Assembly: GCA_017627115.1 (NCBI GenBank)
Contig: JAGAHK010000242.1
Coordinates: forward strand, 1 to 6,608
Direction of reading: 5' to 3'
DNA: 6,608 nt
DNA from: Bacillota bacterium
Lineage (GTDB): Bacteria > Bacillota > Clostridia > Lachnospirales > CAG-274
Below the pieces are notes generated by a model that made no database searches, had not been told where the DNA came from, and saw only the letters and a list, made by a program, of their open reading frames with translations. Positions within the stretch are counted from its first letter, which is position 1; each line of letters starts with the position of its first letter. Position numbers and translations under genes: made by a program. This document shows positions 1-5,527 of the stretch, piece by piece.

Positions 1-115
1 AAACCGCGTTTTCGCCGAGGAGAAAAACTTGATTTTTCAAACCTTACAGGCATCAAGTGACAGCTTGCTGGCGCGCAGTATGACTGCAAATTTGGCAAAA
101 AACCTGTTTTTTGCC
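1..115. repeat. Hairpin-rich non-coding segment at left edge
   Basis: No convincing gene lies here. The segment is a chain of short inverted repeats: ACTTGAT/ATCAAGT at 27-33 and 52-58; CAGC/GCTG at 61-64 and 67-70; GCAGT/ACTGC at 75-79 and 83-87; and a perfect 10-bp stem, TGGCAAAAAA with its complement, at 93-102 and 107-116 around the loop CCTG. The last stem abuts the terminator that follows. Such dense, nearly gap-free hairpins suggest a dispersed intergenic repeat or a structured RNA tail of a gene left of the window. Frame 1 reads 19 codons from the edge to a TGA at 58-60, which could be the end of an upstream gene, but this is too short to judge. The inverted repeats are seen directly; what the element is remains inference. 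Confidence 0.4.
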
Positions 116-148
116 AGAGGGTGGAGCTTAATGCGACACCCTCTTTTT
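116..148 (+). terminator. Rho-independent terminator converging on the MntP-like gene
   Basis: A perfect 8-bp stem, AGAGGGTG (116-123) with CACCCTCT (137-144), encloses a 13-nt loop and is followed directly by a T run (144-148). On the plus strand it would end a transcript coming from left of the window. The T run overlaps the minus-strand stop codon TAA (149-147), so the two convergent units share this spot. Read on the minus strand, the stem is not followed directly by a T run, so it is a poorer terminator for the MntP-like gene. Confidence 0.6.
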
Positions 149-713
149 AGGTCATACAGATGTTTTCAACCCCGAGTGCAAGCAGCATCACGCCCGAAAG
201 CAGGCTGCAAAAACGTCCTCCGCCTTTTATATCCAGATATTTTCCTATAATTATTCCGAGATTTATAAAAAACGGCTGCATTATTATCACGGCGGCAGGC
301 AAAAACAACCCTGTTTTGCCGCTGCCCGTACAGGCTATACAACTGTCCACTGACAGCGCGAATGCAAGAACGGAGGCTTCTTTCCCGTCAATGATGCGGT
401 TGTTGTCGGTGTCGCTTGTTTCGGGTGCGGTTATAAGACCAAGCAGGGGTATGTCTTTCAGAAACCCCGTCTCCTGCAATATTATGATAAAACCCGTCAG
501 TGCAAGCAGTATGCCGCCTATCGTCTTTCCCGTTTTAAATATAACAAGCATCCTGCCGAAAAAAGCGGACAGTATAACAACAACGGCACCCGTCAGGAAA
601 AACGCCGTCCAACCGTCCGCGGAAAAACGCATTTTGCCTGCACCGCAGGCTATGCCTACCGCAAGTGTATCTATGCAAAGCGTGATCGCGGCTATTATAA
701 GATATATTTTCAT
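147..713 (-). CDS. YtaF/MntP-family membrane protein (putative cation efflux or sporulation protein)
   Basis: A 188-residue, strongly hydrophobic protein with about six predicted membrane segments. It shows the two-fold internal pattern of the MntP family: an acidic residue in a membrane helix near the N-terminus (D15 in CIDTLAVG) and its counterpart in the second half (D123 in ALSVDS). MntP of E. coli exports Mn2+; the Bacillus YtaF branch is called a sporulation membrane protein, with unproven transport. Between the halves lies DTDNNRIIDGKE (101-112), an EF-hand-like calcium loop with D1, D3, N5, D9 and E12; from memory, YtaF proteins carry a similar D-x-D insert, and E. coli MntP does not. 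This favours YtaF. The ATG at 713 is chosen because it puts D15 at the family's usual distance from the start; a GGGAG (730-726) lies 12 nt upstream, rather far. The frame stays open to an ATG at 815, but those extra 34 residues do not resemble the family. The gene is divergent from the acetyltransferase. The family call is firm; the substrate is unknown. Confidence 0.88.
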   Translation of the reverse strand: MKIYLIIAAITLCIDTLAVGIACGAGKMRFSADGWTAFFLTGAVVVILSAFFGRMLVIFKTGKTIGGILLALTGFIIILQETGFLKDIPLLGLITAPETSDTDNNRIIDGKEASVLAFALSVDSCIACTGSGKTGLFLPAAVIIMQPFFINLGIIIGKYLDIKGGGRFCSLLSGVMLLALGVENICMT

Positions 714-807
714 TTTTATCGCGTACTCCCATTTTTGCCATACTATGCATTGGTGAGTAAAAGGGTTATCACATTTTTTTGCAAAAAACCTCATCAAATT
801 TTTTAGG

Positions 808-835
808 TTTATCATTTTTCGACTTTTTATTGCAA
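808..835 (-). promoter_or_regulatory. Possible promoter for the MntP-like gene
   Basis: On the minus strand TTGCAA (835-830) is followed after 16 nt by GATAAA (813-808). Each hexamer matches the sigma-A consensus at four of six positions. Because TTGCAA is its own reverse complement, the same bases can be the -35 box of the plus-strand acetyltransferase promoter. The implied leader is about 90 nt. This is weak evidence; a sporulation-specific sigma factor cannot be excluded. Confidence 0.3.
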
Positions 836-858
836 TATCTTTAAAAATATGTTATATT
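830..858 (+). promoter_or_regulatory. Sigma-A-type promoter of the acetyltransferase gene
   Basis: TTGCAA (830-835), a 17-nt spacer, then TATATT (853-858). Transcription should begin near 865. That excludes the upstream in-frame ATG at 862 as a usable start and supports the ATG at 892. Confidence 0.65.
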
Positions 859-891
859 AAAATGCATACGTTGAATTTTCGGGGTGAGTCT

Positions 892-1413
892 ATGGATAAA
901 ATAAGTATCAGACAGGCTGTAAGAGAGGATATGCCTGCTATAAACGGCATATTGAACTATGCCACGGTAAACACAAACTACAATCTCAATACAAAGCCGC
1001 GCAGTGAGGAAAAGGCGCTGGAGTGGTTCGATGCACACAAAAAAGATGGTTATCCCGTTGTTGTTGCAGAGTTTGGCGGCAAGGTGATAGGCTGGGCTTC
1101 ACTGTCGCGTTTTCGCGAGTATTCGGGTTATAACACCACGGCGGAAGTATCGGTATATGTCAGTGTAAATCATCGCCATAAAGGGGTGGGGACAACGCTT
1201 CTCACCACGCTTATGACCATGGCGGAGGGAAAATATCACTGTCTTGTTGCGGTTGTTACCGATAACAATTGGGCAAGCCTTGCGCTGCATACAAGGTGCG
1301 GTTTTACACCCAATACCACCTTCCATGAGATAGGTTTCAAAAACAATGTTTACATCGACATAACCTTTATGACAAAGATACTCGACAGGGAGATCAACAC
1401 AAACGGTCTGTAA
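892..1413 (+). CDS. GNAT-family N-acetyltransferase, phosphinothricin/L-amino-acid acetyltransferase-like
   Basis: A 173-residue, cytoplasmic, single-domain enzyme of the acetyl-CoA-dependent GNAT superfamily. It begins with the usual SIRQAVREDMPAINGILNY strand-helix unit. The acetyl-CoA pyrophosphate loop is VSVYVSVNHRHKGVGTTLL (motif A, R/Q-x-x-G-x-G/A form, HRHKGVG), near residues 85-105. The C-terminal part has NWASLALHTRCGF and later the IGFKN...YIDITFM pattern, which matches the N-x-S-x-x-x-H-x-x-x-GF and G-x-K-x-x-x-W/Y-x-D arrangement of the Pat/Bar/MnaT branch. Members acetylate the amino group of phosphinothricin, methionine sulfoximine or sulfone, or related amino acids; the native substrate here cannot be read from sequence. 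The ATG at 892 has GGGGTGA at 881-887 with good spacing. An ATG at 862 is only a few bases from the -10 box and is rejected. The length is normal for the family. The gene seems to stand alone, divergent from the MntP-like gene. Confidence 0.9.
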   Translation: MDKISIRQAVREDMPAINGILNYATVNTNYNLNTKPRSEEKALEWFDAHKKDGYPVVVAEFGGKVIGWASLSRFREYSGYNTTAEVSVYVSVNHRHKGVGTTLLTTLMTMAEGKYHCLVAVVTDNNWASLALHTRCGFTPNTTFHEIGFKNNVYIDITFMTKILDREINTNGL

Positions 1414-1425
1414 CATAAACGTAAT

Positions 1426-1454
1426 TTGTAATTAAGCGCAATATATGTTATTAT
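1426..1454 (+). promoter_or_regulatory. Promoter with extended -10 for the lipoprotein gene
   Basis: TTGTAA (1426-1431), a 17-nt spacer and TATTAT (1449-1454), with TG one base upstream of the -10 box (1446-1447), the extended -10 form. It starts just 13 nt after the acetyltransferase stop codon. The start of RNA should be near 1461, giving a leader of about 140 nt before the ATG at 1603. Confidence 0.6.
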
Positions 1455-1487
1455 AGAACAAAGACCGTAATTATATAGTAAGCGAAT

Positions 1488-1527
1488 TAAATAATCGGAC
1501 TTAAGCTTGCTTAAGGCGGATTATTTA
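1488..1527 (+). promoter_or_regulatory. Leader hairpin 1 upstream of the lipoprotein gene
   Basis: A two-part stem: a 9-bp outer helix (1488-1496 with 1519-1527), a 3x3 internal loop (1497-1499 and 1516-1518), then a 6-bp inner helix made of two CTTAAG copies (1500-1505 and 1510-1515) around the loop CTTG. The 3' side is followed by TGAGCCCC rather than a T run, so it is not a standard terminator of the acetyltransferase unit. It lies inside the predicted leader RNA. Confidence 0.5.
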
Positions 1528-1539
1528 TGAGCCCCATCC

Positions 1540-1576
1540 TATAGTGAACGTCCAAATATTTTTGACGTTCACTATA
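1540..1576 (+). promoter_or_regulatory. Leader hairpin 2, perfect 13-bp inverted repeat
   Basis: TATAGTGAACGTC (1540-1552) and GACGTTCACTATA (1564-1576) are perfect complements around an 11-nt AT-rich loop. No T run follows. It ends 15 nt before the likely ribosome binding site of the lipoprotein gene, so it could act as an RNA structure affecting translation or stability, or as a DNA operator read by a dimeric regulator. The two arms contain GTGAACGT and its complement; the same 8-mer recurs at 4753-4760, upstream of the pilin gene. Confidence 0.55.
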
Positions 1577-1602
1577 AAACGGAATGATCGCAGGTGAATT
1601 AT

Positions 1603-2955
1603 ATGAAGCACTTTGCATATTTATGCGCCTTATGTCTTTTGCTGTCAGGCTGCGGAAATGTCAGGCAGACTTCTCTCGATACGGGTTATGTCATAGATAC
1701 GGGCAGCATTGCAAAAAACACCGAGACAATTGAACAGATACTTAAAGAAAAAGTCTGGAACTACGATAACGACAGCTTTTCTTTCAATGCGGGCGGCGAT
1801 CTGTCGCGCGGTGACGAAAGATTTGCCGCTGCGGTGGAAGCGTCAAAAAGTGCAGGCATAAATACGATGCGCCTTGAAAACGGTGCCGAACAGACTATGA
1901 CGGCTGCCGTGCAGCTGCTTGCGCCCGATATGACAGAAGCGGGCACTGCGTATTTTTGTTTCAACAAAAAAACTCTGCTCTGCGGTTACTATGTTTACAA
2001 TGATGTTGTTTACAGTCTGGACAACAAATACCCCTTTGAATATGAAAAGCCGTTTTCGGCTGTTGAGAATAAAGATGCCGTTAAAACCTACAGTCTGACC
2101 GAGCCCGAACAGAGTTTTAAGAGCGTTTCTTATATTTTCGGGGGCGAGACTGCCGTGGCAAGCGGAAGTGCGCTTTTGCTTTACACAAAGACGGACACGG
2201 GCTTGAAGAGAAAAGAAACTTTGAGTTACGACAGCGACTTTATCCCCGTTTCTGCGGTGTCAGACGGCAATACCGTTGCCGCATTGCTTGACACATACGA
2301 AACTGTGGTAAATGAAAACGATTTTGAGGAGTCCGAAGAGGAGGAAACGGAAGTTTTCAACACCAAGTCCTACCGTGCGGAGTTTCTTGATAACAAAGGT
2401 GATGCCGTATATCCGCCGCTGGAGCTTGATCTTAGCATATATACTTCGGTAGCGCTTGTTGATGAAAACACTGTGGCGCTTGCAAGAAACAAGGCGATAG
2501 ACCTTTTTGAATACAAGGACGGTGAATGGAGCAAGATACGCCGTCTCGGCATAAACTGCGATGCGGAAAAAATGCTCTGCGAGGATATCGACGGCGACGG
2601 TATAAAGGAATATATCATATCCGACGGCGTGAATATCCATGTCTGCAAACAGGATGAAAACAGGCTGCGTCTTGCCTGGAGCACGCATTTTGATATGAAC
2701 GACCTGACCGATATTTTTGTGGGCGATGTCAACGGTGACGGTGTTAAGGAACTGTATGTCAACAATTCAAACGGTTTTGCGGTCAGGTATGTGCTTGGAC
2801 AAAACGGATTTGAGGTATACGGCGGCGGTATTGTCACAGGAGATAATGCCTACTATGCGGTCGGCGATATTGACGGCAGCGGAAGCTGTGATTATATGAA
2901 GATAGTATCCGATGAGGATAGCGAAGATATTAAAATTTATTGTTCTGAAAGCTGA
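1603..2955 (+). CDS. Lipoprotein with C-terminal FG-GAP/VCBS-like calcium-binding repeats
   Basis: A 450-residue predicted lipoprotein. The N-terminus MKHFAYLCALCLLLSGC is a short lipoprotein signal with lipobox LSGC, so C17 would be lipid-modified and the protein held on the outer face of the membrane. No specific family was recognised for the main body. The C-terminal third carries three Asp-rich loops: DIDGDGIKEY from 328, DVNGDGVKEL from 375 and DIDGSGSCDY from 422. They have the D-x-D/N-G-D-G form of FG-GAP/VCBS or integrin-like beta-propeller blades, which bind Ca2+, and each is exactly 47 residues from the next. An acidic run of Glu (EESEEEETE) falls near residue 245. The ATG at 1603 is preferred over an in-frame GTG at 1594 because AGGTGA (1592-1597) sits 5 nt upstream and because it gives a compact signal peptide. 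It is probably an extracellular scaffold or ligand-binding protein; no catalytic motif is visible. A secreted M15 peptidase gene lies downstream, beyond a terminator. Confidence 0.82.
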   Translation: MKHFAYLCALCLLLSGCGNVRQTSLDTGYVIDTGSIAKNTETIEQILKEKVWNYDNDSFSFNAGGDLSRGDERFAAAVEASKSAGINTMRLENGAEQTMTAAVQLLAPDMTEAGTAYFCFNKKTLLCGYYVYNDVVYSLDNKYPFEYEKPFSAVENKDAVKTYSLTEPEQSFKSVSYIFGGETAVASGSALLLYTKTDTGLKRKETLSYDSDFIPVSAVSDGNTVAALLDTYETVVNENDFEESEEEETEVFNTKSYRAEFLDNKGDAVYPPLELDLSIYTSVALVDENTVALARNKAIDLFEYKDGEWSKIRRLGINCDAEKMLCEDIDGDGIKEYIISDGVNIHVCKQDENRLRLAWSTHFDMNDLTDIFVGDVNGDGVKELYVNNSNGFAVRYVLGQNGFEVYGGGIVTGDNAYYAVGDIDGSGSCDYMKIVSDEDSEDIKIYCSES

Positions 2956-2957
2956 AA

Positions 2958-3007
2958 GACCAATGTTATGCAAAGCGCATACTGCCGAAGCATAACATTG
3001 GTTTTTT
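2958..3007 (+). terminator. Strong rho-independent terminator after the lipoprotein gene
   Basis: CCAATGTTATGC (2960-2971) pairs perfectly with GCATAACATTGG (2990-3001), extended by A2959-T3002 and a G2958-T3003 wobble. Six Ts follow at 3002-3007. The 18-nt loop is long. The stop codon ends at 2955, two bases before the stem. The next gene starts only 26 nt beyond the T run. Confidence 0.85.
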
Positions 3008-3032
3008 GCGGAATTACAAAAGGAGAGATATT

Positions 3033-4664
3033 ATGATAAAACGGCTTGCAAGATGTGTTTTTGCCGTTGTTTTTGCCGTGCTTTTATGTACGGTGACGGC
3101 AAGTGCGCAGCTGCCGCCCGTTGCCGAGGCTGTGCTTGGTGAAAGGCTGGTAACGGCAAGGTTCAGGGAAAGTCTGCCGCCCGTTGCCGAATATATTTTG
3201 TTTGAGATGAACAATATAGGCGAAAATTTTACGGATGAGCGTGAAGAGGAACCCGTTATAAAGGAGAGCAACTGGGACGATCTGCCCGAGGGTGAGCTTT
3301 CAAAGGACGATATAACGCCGTTTTTGCTTGCTTTTACAAACAATGACGGTGCGCCCGAACTGCTGACACCGCGTGACGGTGCCTTGCTGCCCGATAATTC
3401 AAATATCCATATACGCATAAAATACGACGGCACGGAGGAATGTTTTGCCGAGATAAACAGTACCGTCAGTAGTTCTTTTATTAAAATTGAAAACAATGAA
3501 TTGGTCATATTGAGCAGCAAGCTTGTCAGAGGTCGCGAATATCATCTGCGTGTGCGTGCGGGCTATAAGTTTTCAAAGCTTGTTTCGTTCCGTGTCGGCA
3601 GCAAATACGAGGACGAGATAGCGCGTATCATCGCAAATACCGATATAGTTGCGGTACGGCCGCGCATAAGCAAGGATAAGATATTCCCCAACGGATTTTT
3701 CCATTCGGAGGAAGAGGCGGATGCAAATATGGCAACCATAACCGTAAAAGTTTGGCGCGCAAACACCACGGAAGTCGAAGTGGACGAGGAAGAAGTGGTC
3801 GATGAGATAGTAAGGACAGTATCTGTGCCCGTAACAAGGTTTTTAAAGGAAACGGATGAGTCGGATATAGAGGATGCCCTGGAAAACAGAAGCGTAAGCG
3901 GCATACGCGGCGCAGCCGAGGATGATGAAAAAACAGAGGAAATTATCGGGACAGATGAAGCTGTGGAGGGCGGTTTAGAGACCGCCGCTGCGGAAGAGTC
4001 GGAAGAAGCTGCCGAAGTCGCGGAAGATGCCGAAAGCGGCGGGACAGACGCCGAAAATGCCGCAGATGGCAGCGTTGAGCCGAAAAATGAGGACGAAAAC
4101 GAAGATCTGTTAAAAGAGAGCGATAATAACGATACCAATAACGGCAATATTATAGAAGAAACAGAGAACGAGCCTGTCGAAAAAACCGAAAATACAGAGG
4201 AAGATGCGGGCGAAAGGGTGGAGACCGTTGAGGAATACACCGAGATAACCACGATAGAATATATCACAAAGACCGTAAGGCGCACGGTAAACCGCGGCGA
4301 ATTGTATTCTTCCACTATGCAGATAACCGTTAACCGCGCACTTGCGGATACCTATACCGCTATATTTGACGAACTTTATGACATAAGGTTCCCGATAGAG
4401 TCGGCAGGCTGTTATAATTGGCGCGACACAGCAAGCGGAAGAATATCGGAGCATGCACTCGGTACCGCAATAGATATAAACCCCGATCAGAACTACTGTG
4501 TTTACGGCGACGGTTCGACTGTCGGCAGCTATTGGCGGCCTTATGAGGATATTTATTCCGTAACGCCGGAAGTGGTAAATATCTTCCGCAAGTATAATTT
4601 CAGCTGGGGCGGAAGCTGGGTAACACCGCAGGATTATATGCATTTTTCATATTTCGGTACATAA
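3033..4664 (+). CDS. Secreted M15-family zinc peptidase with Ig-like region and long acidic linker
   Basis: A 543-residue exported protein, probably a peptidoglycan D,D-carboxypeptidase or endopeptidase of the VanY/CwlK-like M15 group. Residues 1-25 form a signal peptide cut after ASA. LPPVAE occurs at 27-32 and 48-53, a 21-residue repeat. Residues about 104-197 look like an Ig/FN3-type beta domain (no family assigned). Residues about 272-407 are a low-complexity linker dominated by Glu and Asp. The C-terminus holds the peptidase: SEHALGTAIDIN gives zinc ligands H474 and D481 (H-x6-D), and WGGSWVTPQDYMHF gives catalytic D534 and third ligand H537, so all M15 active-site residues are present. 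The fold and motifs fit Peptidase_M15_4. The ATG at 3033 has AAGGAGA (3020-3026) 6 nt upstream; a TTG at 3006 lies in the terminator and is rejected. No promoter is visible in the short gap, so expression may depend on read-through or a promoter inside the lipoprotein gene. No vanRS, vanH or vanA neighbours are present, so a role in wall maintenance is likelier than glycopeptide resistance. Confidence 0.88.
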   Translation: MIKRLARCVFAVVFAVLLCTVTASAQLPPVAEAVLGERLVTARFRESLPPVAEYILFEMNNIGENFTDEREEEPVIKESNWDDLPEGELSKDDITPFLLAFTNNDGAPELLTPRDGALLPDNSNIHIRIKYDGTEECFAEINSTVSSSFIKIENNELVILSSKLVRGREYHLRVRAGYKFSKLVSFRVGSKYEDEIARIIANTDIVAVRPRISKDKIFPNGFFHSEEEADANMATITVKVWRANTTEVEVDEEEVVDEIVRTVSVPVTRFLKETDESDIEDALENRSVSGIRGAAEDDEKTEEIIGTDEAVEGGLETAAAEESEEAAEVAEDAESGGTDAENAADGSVEPKNEDENEDLLKESDNNDTNNGNIIEETENEPVEKTENTEEDAGERVETVEEYTEITTIEYITKTVRRTVNRGELYSSTMQITVNRALADTYTAIFDELYDIRFPIESAGCYNWRDTASGRISEHALGTAIDINPDQNYCVYGDGSTVGSYWRPYEDIYSVTPEVVNIFRKYNFSWGGSWVTPQDYMHFSYFGT

Positions 4665-4685
4665 AACGCTGAAATATGAAAATGC
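4640..4685 (+). terminator. Possible terminator overlapping the end of the M15 peptidase gene
   Basis: TTTTCATATTTC (4644-4655) pairs perfectly with GAAATATGAAAA (4671-4682). With a one-T bulge the stem extends to GCA/TGC at its base. The 5' arm is made of the last coding codons (HFSYF) and the stop codon sits in the 15-nt loop. The downstream bases are AT-rich, with T runs from about 4697, but no T run directly abuts the stem, so termination is plausible rather than certain. It could instead protect the mRNA 3' end. Confidence 0.4.
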
Positions 4686-4999
4686 TCTAATAATAATTTT
4701 AATGTTTTTATTAATGATTTATTAAAAAAATGATGAACAAAATGTGAACACTGTGAACGTAAAATATGAAAAAATACAAAAAATTCGCAGTAATACAACG
4801 GGAAAAATTAATAAGAAATTAAACATAGAAGTTACTTTGCACAAAAACCTGCTCTGAACGATGATGAAGAAGTGATGTGGCGTTGTAAGAAATGATGTAA
4901 AAAATGGGGTGTAATTTGTGTATTTATAGTGCATAATTACTTGATATTAATATTTTGTTAATAATTTTCCATAGATTTACAAAAAAATAAAAAAAGTAC

Positions 5000-5028
5000 T
5001 TGCATTTTGTGAACAATCTATGTATAAT
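5000..5028 (+). promoter_or_regulatory. Near-consensus sigma-A promoter of the pilin gene
   Basis: TTGCAT (5000-5005), a 17-nt spacer and a perfect TATAAT (5023-5028). The DNA just upstream (about 4979-4996) is an A-rich tract typical of UP elements. RNA should start near 5035. The spacer contains TGTGAAC (5008-5014), which also occurs twice about 260 bases upstream. Confidence 0.8.
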
Positions 5029-5065
5029 GTAATTACAAACAAAACAAAACATAATTAAAAAAATT

Positions 5066-5073
5066 AAAGGAGG
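5066..5073 (+). promoter_or_regulatory. Very strong ribosome binding site of the pilin gene
   Basis: AAAGGAGG, a full match to the 16S rRNA 3' end, with 9 nt to the ATG at 5083 and an A-rich, unstructured leader around it. It is the strongest site in the window and agrees with the strong promoter and biased codon use. Confidence 0.85.
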
Positions 5074-5082
5074 CAAAAAATT

Positions 5083-5478
5083 ATGTTAAAAAATTTACAG
5101 GCTAAGTTAAAAGATCAGAAAGGTTTCTCACTTGTAGAACTTATCGTAGTTATCGCTATCATGGTTATCTTGATCGCTATGTTAGTACCCAACGTTGTTG
5201 GTTACATCAAGAAAGCTAACTGGGCAACAGAGCAGAACGGTGCTTCTACTGTATTCTCCGCAGCTCAGACATACGTAACTGACTACTATGCAAAGTACGG
5301 CCAGAATCCTACAGTTCCTACACTTGAGGCTCTTAAGGATGCTAACCTTCTTACAAAGGCTCCTGCAATCAATTACTCTATCTACCTTGCAACAAACGCT
5401 GATGCAGCTGTTGACTATGTAGCATGGTCTTCAAAGAACTCTCCTGACGGCAACGAAGGTCGTTATCCTATCAACTAA
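5083..5478 (+). CDS. Type IV pilin-like protein (major pilin/pseudopilin)
   Basis: 131 residues. Residues 1-14 are a prepilin leader, rich in Lys and ending in QKG; cleavage is expected at G14|F15. The mature N-terminus FSLVELIVVIAIMVILIAML is the classic class III signal helix, with E19 at mature position +5. It would be cut and N-methylated by a prepilin peptidase and built into a filament or remain in the membrane. The C-terminal domain is small (about 80 residues), has no cysteine and ends in SSKNSPDGNEGRYPIN, so the usual D-region disulfide is missing. Codon use differs sharply from the neighbours: all nine Ile codons are ATC, while the preceding gene mostly uses ATA. With the promoter and ribosome binding site, this points to very high expression. 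Ruminococcus albus has comparable Pil proteins, including cellulose-binding CbpC; the resemblance is from memory and no function is claimed. No pilus ATPase, platform protein or peptidase gene is in the window. Confidence 0.93.
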   Translation: MLKNLQAKLKDQKGFSLVELIVVIAIMVILIAMLVPNVVGYIKKANWATEQNGASTVFSAAQTYVTDYYAKYGQNPTVPTLEALKDANLLTKAPAINYSIYLATNADAAVDYVAWSSKNSPDGNEGRYPIN

Positions 5479-5527
5479 TTTTTAGTTTGATCGATTTTTA
5501 CAGAGTTTAAAACTTAACTTATTTACT

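Larger units (their letters stand above)
4665..5082. other. Long AT-rich intergenic region upstream of the pilin gene
   Basis: These 418 bases hold no credible gene on either strand. Hand count over 4681-5040 gives about 24% G+C, far below the flanking genes. TGTGAAC occurs at 4743-4749 and 4752-4758, with a related GATGAAC at 4732-4738, and again at 5008-5014 inside the promoter spacer. The stretch 4861-4920 is rich in G and poor in C on the plus strand, with repeated TGATG. The right end contains the pilin promoter and ribosome binding site. Possible uses are an upstream activating region or A-tract bending; a small RNA cannot be excluded, but no strong hairpin with a T tail was seen inside it. 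Confidence 0.5.

Noticed and set aside
1..250. Open plus-strand frame from the left edge through position 250
   Set aside because: Its second half is antisense to the well-supported MntP-like gene, and its first half runs through hairpin-rich DNA with no recognisable protein features or ribosome binding site.
714..740. GGGAGTACGCG before the MntP-like gene as part of a yybP-ykoY manganese riboswitch
   Set aside because: The resemblance is only a few bases, it sits about 20 nt from the start codon, and there is no room or pairing for the rest of the aptamer.
160..756. Long plus-strand open frame opposite the MntP-like gene
   Set aside because: It is a mirror of the minus-strand gene: the composition is low-complexity Ser/Pro/Ile, no ribosome binding site is evident, and the membrane-protein family match is on the other strand.
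783..810. Hairpin AAACCT/AGGTTT with T run in the minus-strand leader as an attenuator
   Set aside because: The stem is only 6 bp and AT-rich, with a 13-nt loop; it is expected by chance in such AT-rich DNA.
3563..4315. 250-codon minus-strand open frame opposite the M15 peptidase
   Set aside because: It is the Ser/Val-rich shadow of the acidic linker (Glu/Asp/Ala codons read backwards); it has no family features, and the plus-strand gene has all catalytic residues.
3033..4664. Glycopeptide-resistance VanY assignment for the M15 peptidase
   Set aside because: The domain is shared by many wall-remodelling enzymes, the protein has a large extra N-terminal part, and no van cluster genes are adjacent.
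4722..4934. 70-codon minus-strand frame rich in Phe in the AT-rich gap
   Set aside because: Phe/Thr/Leu-rich composition follows from A-rich DNA, and no ribosome binding site or promoter supports it.
4941..4965. TTGATA with TAATAAT as a second pilin promoter
   Set aside because: The spacer is only about 12 nt, too short for a sigma-A promoter; the site at 5000-5028 is far better.
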